Source: Paludibacteraceae bacterium (lineage in GTDB: Bacteria; Bacteroidota; Bacteroidia; Bacteroidales; Paludibacteraceae). From it: 26,536 bases of DNA. Numbering within the stretch: position 1 is the stretch's first letter; every line of letters begins with the position of its first letter. The notes beneath the pieces were generated by a model that was not told the DNA's origin, did no database searches, and worked only from the letters and a program-made list of their open reading frames with translations. The stretch is taken from contig JAKSKW010000021.1 of the NCBI GenBank assembly GCA_024401495.1, positions 1-26,536 of the forward strand. The letters run 5' to 3'. Shown here in pieces: positions 23,781-26,536 of this stretch. A program made the translations under genes and the position numbers.

Positions 23781-23814
23781 ACCATTTTTTACTTCCATTG
23801 GAAGCGGAAATGGT
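23781..23814 (-). promoter_or_regulatory. glnN leader hairpin 1
   Basis: ACCATT (23781-23786) pairs with AATGGT (23809-23814), and inside it CTTCC (23792-23796) pairs with GGAAG (23800-23804) around an ATT loop. The two stems are separated by an internal loop. No T run, so not a simple terminator. Confidence 0.55.
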
Positions 23815-23834
23815 TCTTTTTCCTTCCGACAATG

Positions 23835-23856
23835 CAAAGTTAAGCAAGAATTTGCT
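23835..23856 (-). promoter_or_regulatory. glnN -7 element with overlapping inverted repeat
   Basis: TAACTTTG (23835-23842) on the minus strand fits TAnnTTTG. Directly upstream lies the inverted repeat AGCAA-GAAT-TTGCT (23843-23856), inside the -7/-33 spacer, where a bound repressor would block RNA polymerase. The -33 is weak. Confidence 0.45.
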
Positions 23857-23935
23857 CTCTCCTAACTAAATAATGTTAAAATCGACTCTTTTTTATGCCT
23901 AAATTCAAATTGTCATAAAACATAGTCAAAATTCT

Positions 23936-23976
23936 TCAAATTGTAAGGTTTGGAACTTTCAATCCTTACAATTTGA
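23936..23976. repeat. 13-bp inverted repeat
   Basis: TCAAATTGTAAGG (23936-23948) and CCTTACAATTTGA (23964-23976) match perfectly across a 15-base loop. No T run follows. It could be a tiny hairpin element, an operator or the mark of a non-autonomous insertion. Confidence 0.7.
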
Positions 23977-24146
23977 CACACATATCGAGAGCCCTCGTCG
24001 CCCACTATTTCATAATGCTACTTTTCGACGCAATTAGCATCCATTTTGTCACGTTTTGATTAAAATACGATGCTTTTTGATTGCATTTGCCCAAATTATC
24101 GCTTTGACATTTTGTAAATGTGTCGATATAAATAATCATCTTCAAT

Positions 24147-24174
24147 GTAAAGACGCGAGATCTCGCGTCTCTAC
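24147..24174. repeat. GAGACG-family palindrome
   Basis: AGACGCGAGATCTCGCGTCT (24151-24170) is a perfect loop-free 20-base palindrome, extended by GTA/TAC over one mismatched pair. No T run adjoins it and no gene ends here, so it seems to be a dispersed repeat and not a terminator. Confidence 0.75.
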
Positions 24175-24216
24175 GGATTTGATCCAACCTGTATCTTGAA
24201 ACCTGAACCCTTTTTC

Positions 24217-24248
24217 TTTGCAGATTACATTATTATATTATACATTTG
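24217..24248 (+). promoter_or_regulatory. Promoter of the GH30 gene
   Basis: -33 TTTG (24217-24220), 20-base spacer, -7 TACATTTG (24241-24248), a full consensus match. Transcription should begin near 24253, which excludes starts upstream and supports the ATG at 24287. Confidence 0.8.
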
Positions 24249-24286
24249 CTATATTCATATCTAATATGGAACTAAACGATAAACAC

Positions 24287-26410
24287 ATGAAGAAAATTTT
24301 TACTCTAACAGCTCTTACGCTATGCTCTATGGCGAATGCAGCTTCCTACATCTCCAACGGTTTCTTCGAACAGAATGTCGACGGTTGGGCGTTGTGGAAT
24401 GGTGGCGACGACGGTGCTGCCGTTGAACGCGAAAGCGGAACTCAGTTTGATGGTGTCGGTTGTATGAAGGTTGTCAACCCTCTCAACGATCCCGAAAATC
24501 AGTGGAAGGTGCAAGTCCACACTAATTTCGAAGTCGACGGTGATGGGCTTCCAGCCGGCGAATACGAGCTTTCGTACTATATCCGCACTCAGAGCGGCAC
24601 AGGTTCGGTCCGCGTCTCAACGTCAGGTGAGGCTAATTATCAGGCTGACCAGGAGGTGACTGCTTCTTATTCTCAAAAGACTCTTACTTTCACTTCCAAA
24701 GGTGAGGTGGATGGCTTCAATTTCGACCTTGCCCACACAGCCAACACATATTTTATAGATAACGTGACTTTGACTGCATTGTCGGTGGAACAACAGCCTG
24801 AAGACAACGGTGAGTATACAAAGGCTACCGTCGGCATGGATATCAAAGACAAACAGCAGGAGGTGCTTGGTATCGGTGGTGGTATCGTCTACTATCAGGG
24901 CTGGTTCACTAACCACCCTAACAGCGTGGCTATCTTCGACACTATCTACACAGGTCTTGGATTGTCCGCTCTTCGTATCGGAAACTGGAAGCAGGACGTA
25001 CTCGACCAGCACGAAGGTTTGAAAGATGAGTTGACTATCTACAATGAGGCAGTCAAGCGTCTTGGTCGTGACAATTTCATCGTGGAGATGTCTTCGTGGG
25101 CGGCTCCAGGCAATTTGAAGGAAAATGGCAACGTGGATGGGCCATACACATTAAAGAAGGGGGCTGACGGCAAATTCGTCTACAATGAATATGCTGAGTG
25201 GTGGAAGAACTCTTTGGCCAAGTATCAGGAGCAGGGAATCCATCCCGACTATATCTCAATGCAGAACGAGCCAGATATGGAGGCGACATACGCCGCTACC
25301 CTATTCGACGCTACTGAGAACTACGTCGACTACACAGGAAAGAAATTCGACCGTGCCGGCTACGACAAGGCTCTTCCAATCTTCGTCGCTAAGATTAAGG
25401 AGCTAAACGAGGTGCCTAAGATCCTTGGCCCAGAGGTGCTTGGTATCGGATACGGCAACACTCAGAAATATATGGATGCTCTCGACGCTTCTTTGCTCGA
25501 CGGTCTTGCATTCCACTACTATCACAGCGGTGAGGAGGCAGCCGACAGATATGCTAAACCAAACGCTTATATCAACGCACAGAAGGAGTTGGCTACAAAA
25601 TATGGCAACATGCCACAGTTTATGACAGAGAACTGTGCTATGCGTGCTGAGAAGAACGGCAACGATGTCCACACAGCATGGATCATCGCCAACAGTTTCA
25701 ACTACAACCGCGTCGGCTCATATATGTATTGGAACCTATTGTGGGGTACAACAGAAAAGGACGGATGTATCGCAGTCAACAATCCATGGGATGAGTCGCA
25801 GTGGAAATCTAAAGAAGGATATCAGGTATGTCTTGACTACCACGGTCTACGCCACTTCTCTAAATTCGCTCCAAAGGGATATTTCTGCGTCGGCAGCACA
25901 ACAGACAACGCGGACTTGGTTGTGACATCATTCGTGAGCCCAGATGGAAACAAAGCTACAATCGTTGTCATCAACAAGGGCAGCAACCATGCAGTGAAGG
26001 TGACTTCTCCATTTGAGAAATGCACAGCACGTTTGACAATGACAGCCACTTCAAAGGATGAGAGAAGCAAGGATTATGGTGTGATCGACTTGGCAGACGA
26101 GATAGAGATGCCAAAAATGAGTATCGCTACCATCACAATGGAAAACAGTGGAAATGCAGATTGTGTAAAGCAGAATGTAGCCGACGACGCATTCAATGCG
26201 ATGTTCGTTAACGACAACCTACAGATTATCTCATCAGAGCAGGCAGACGCAACAGTTGAGGTTTGGGATGTGACTGGTAAGGTTTGGATCAACAAGGCAA
26301 TCGCTTTGAACGCAGGAGTCAATACAGTTGAGGCTAACGTACCATCAGCAGTTTACTTTGTGAAGGTTATCGCAAACGGCAAGCAGTCGGTTGTGAAGTG
26401 CATTAAATAA
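24287..26410 (+). CDS. Secreted GH30 glycoside hydrolase with N-terminal CBM-like domain and T9SS type A C-terminus
   Basis: 707 residues from the ATG at 24287, chosen because it gives a clean signal peptide (MKKIFTLTALTLCSMANA) and lies just after the promoter; the open frame runs further up to 24218. Residues ~20-165 form a jelly-roll of the CBM4/9/22 type (SNGFFEQNVDGWALWN...YFIDNVTL). The GH30 barrel spans ~180-540, with MSSWAAPGNLKENG, acid/base Glu328 in SMQNEPD and nucleophile Glu448 in FMTENCA; the usual side beta-sandwich follows (~540-625). The last ~70 residues (VEVWDVTGKV...AVYFVKVIANGKQSVVKCIK) are a T9SS type A sorting domain, so the enzyme should be exported through the outer membrane by that route. 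GH30 includes xylanases and glucosidases; a xylanase role fits the CBM type but is inference. Confidence 0.92.
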   Translation: MKKIFTLTALTLCSMANAASYISNGFFEQNVDGWALWNGGDDGAAVERESGTQFDGVGCMKVVNPLNDPENQWKVQVHTNFEVDGDGLPAGEYELSYYIRTQSGTGSVRVSTSGEANYQADQEVTASYSQKTLTFTSKGEVDGFNFDLAHTANTYFIDNVTLTALSVEQQPEDNGEYTKATVGMDIKDKQQEVLGIGGGIVYYQGWFTNHPNSVAIFDTIYTGLGLSALRIGNWKQDVLDQHEGLKDELTIYNEAVKRLGRDNFIVEMSSWAAPGNLKENGNVDGPYTLKKGADGKFVYNEYAEWWKNSLAKYQEQGIHPDYISMQNEPDMEATYAATLFDATENYVDYTGKKFDRAGYDKALPIFVAKIKELNEVPKILGPEVLGIGYGNTQKYMDALDASLLDGLAFHYYHSGEEAADRYAKPNAYINAQKELATKYGNMPQFMTENCAMRAEKNGNDVHTAWIIANSFNYNRVGSYMYWNLLWGTTEKDGCIAVNNPWDESQWKSKEGYQVCLDYHGLRHFSKFAPKGYFCVGSTTDNADLVVTSFVSPDGNKATIVVINKGSNHAVKVTSPFEKCTARLTMTATSKDERSKDYGVIDLADEIEMPKMSIATITMENSGNADCVKQNVADDAFNAMFVNDNLQIISSEQADATVEVWDVTGKVWINKAIALNAGVNTVEANVPSAVYFVKVIANGKQSVVKCIK

Positions 26411-26440
26411 TAGACGTTGACGATAACGTTATAATAAATA

Positions 26441-26477
26441 AAAGAGCAGCAATGGAATTTCATTGCTGCTCTTTTTG
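26441..26477 (+). terminator. GH30 gene terminator
   Basis: AAAGAGCAGCAATG pairs with CATTGCTGCTCTTT (14 bp) around GAATTT, followed by more T, 30 bases after the stop codon. Confidence 0.92.
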
Positions 26478-26536
26478 TTTATCTATAATACTCCCCAAAA
26501 TTTAGACAACAACAAAGGTGCAATAAAAAGTGTATC

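Larger units (their letters stand above)
23857..24216. other. Divergent intergenic region, glnN to GH30
   Basis: No gene seen. It is AT-rich and contains a direct repeat TTCAAATTGT (near 23925 and 23935), a 13-bp inverted repeat (23936-23976) and a GAGACG palindrome (24147-24174). Confidence 0.6.

Overview
This window comes from a member of the Bacteroidota, most likely order Bacteroidales. The evidence is: promoters of the type -33 TTTG, about 20 bases, -7 TAnnTTTG; surface-lipoprotein signals (Cys followed by acidic residues); two type IX secretion system (T9SS) C-terminal sorting domains, one type A and one type B; a type III glutamine synthetase (GlnN); and a methionyl-tRNA synthetase with a KISTS loop. 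The mix of beta-glucan and xylan hydrolase families suggests a plant-fibre degrader of gut or rumen, but genus cannot be read from this sequence.

Layout. Bases 1-413 are non-coding, with a promoter leaving to the left and a row of hairpins. Bases 414-3622 (minus) carry metG and an S66-family LD-carboxypeptidase-like lipoprotein. Bases 3732-11525 (minus) are one giant gene for a T9SS type B exoprotein: a GH8-like catalytic region, DUF11-type modules with large inserts, about 13 Ig-like modules and a gliding-motility-type C-terminus. A tRNA-Leu(CAA) lies at 11805-11886, followed by a 50-base near-perfect palindrome and a bidirectional terminator. Bases 12019-13642 (minus) hold two paralogous YD-repeat-like lipoproteins. 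A WYL-domain regulator is at 13867-14805 (minus). Bases 14917-15276 have no protein gene but look like a terminator-bounded non-coding RNA on the minus strand. A circularly permuted GH16 lichenase lipoprotein is at 15695-16543 (plus). The minus-strand run 19903 to 16642 is slyD-like FKBP, slyD-like FKBP with Cys/His-rich tail, aroC, and a PfkB sugar kinase. A CNNM/CBS membrane protein is at 19939-21030 (minus). A strong 6S-RNA-like gene lies at about 21092-21298 (minus). glnN is at 21504-23699 (minus), with a structured leader. A CBM-GH30-T9SS type A enzyme runs at 24287-26410 (plus).

How it fits together. Most genes are housekeeping (translation, aromatic amino acid synthesis, nitrogen assimilation, protein folding). 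Placed among them are three secreted glycoside hydrolases that appear to use three different surface routes: T9SS type B, exported lipoprotein, and T9SS type A. No SusC/SusD pair is present, so this is not a classical polysaccharide utilisation locus.

The most interesting material is the GH16 domain whose strand order matches the natural circular permutation of the Fibrobacter succinogenes lichenase, and several RNA-level structures between genes: the 6S-like RNA, an unassigned RNA with a potential H-type pseudoknot and repeated AAAAGGAUU units, and twin hairpins in the glnN leader. All calls are made by eye from sequence; no database search or folding program was run.
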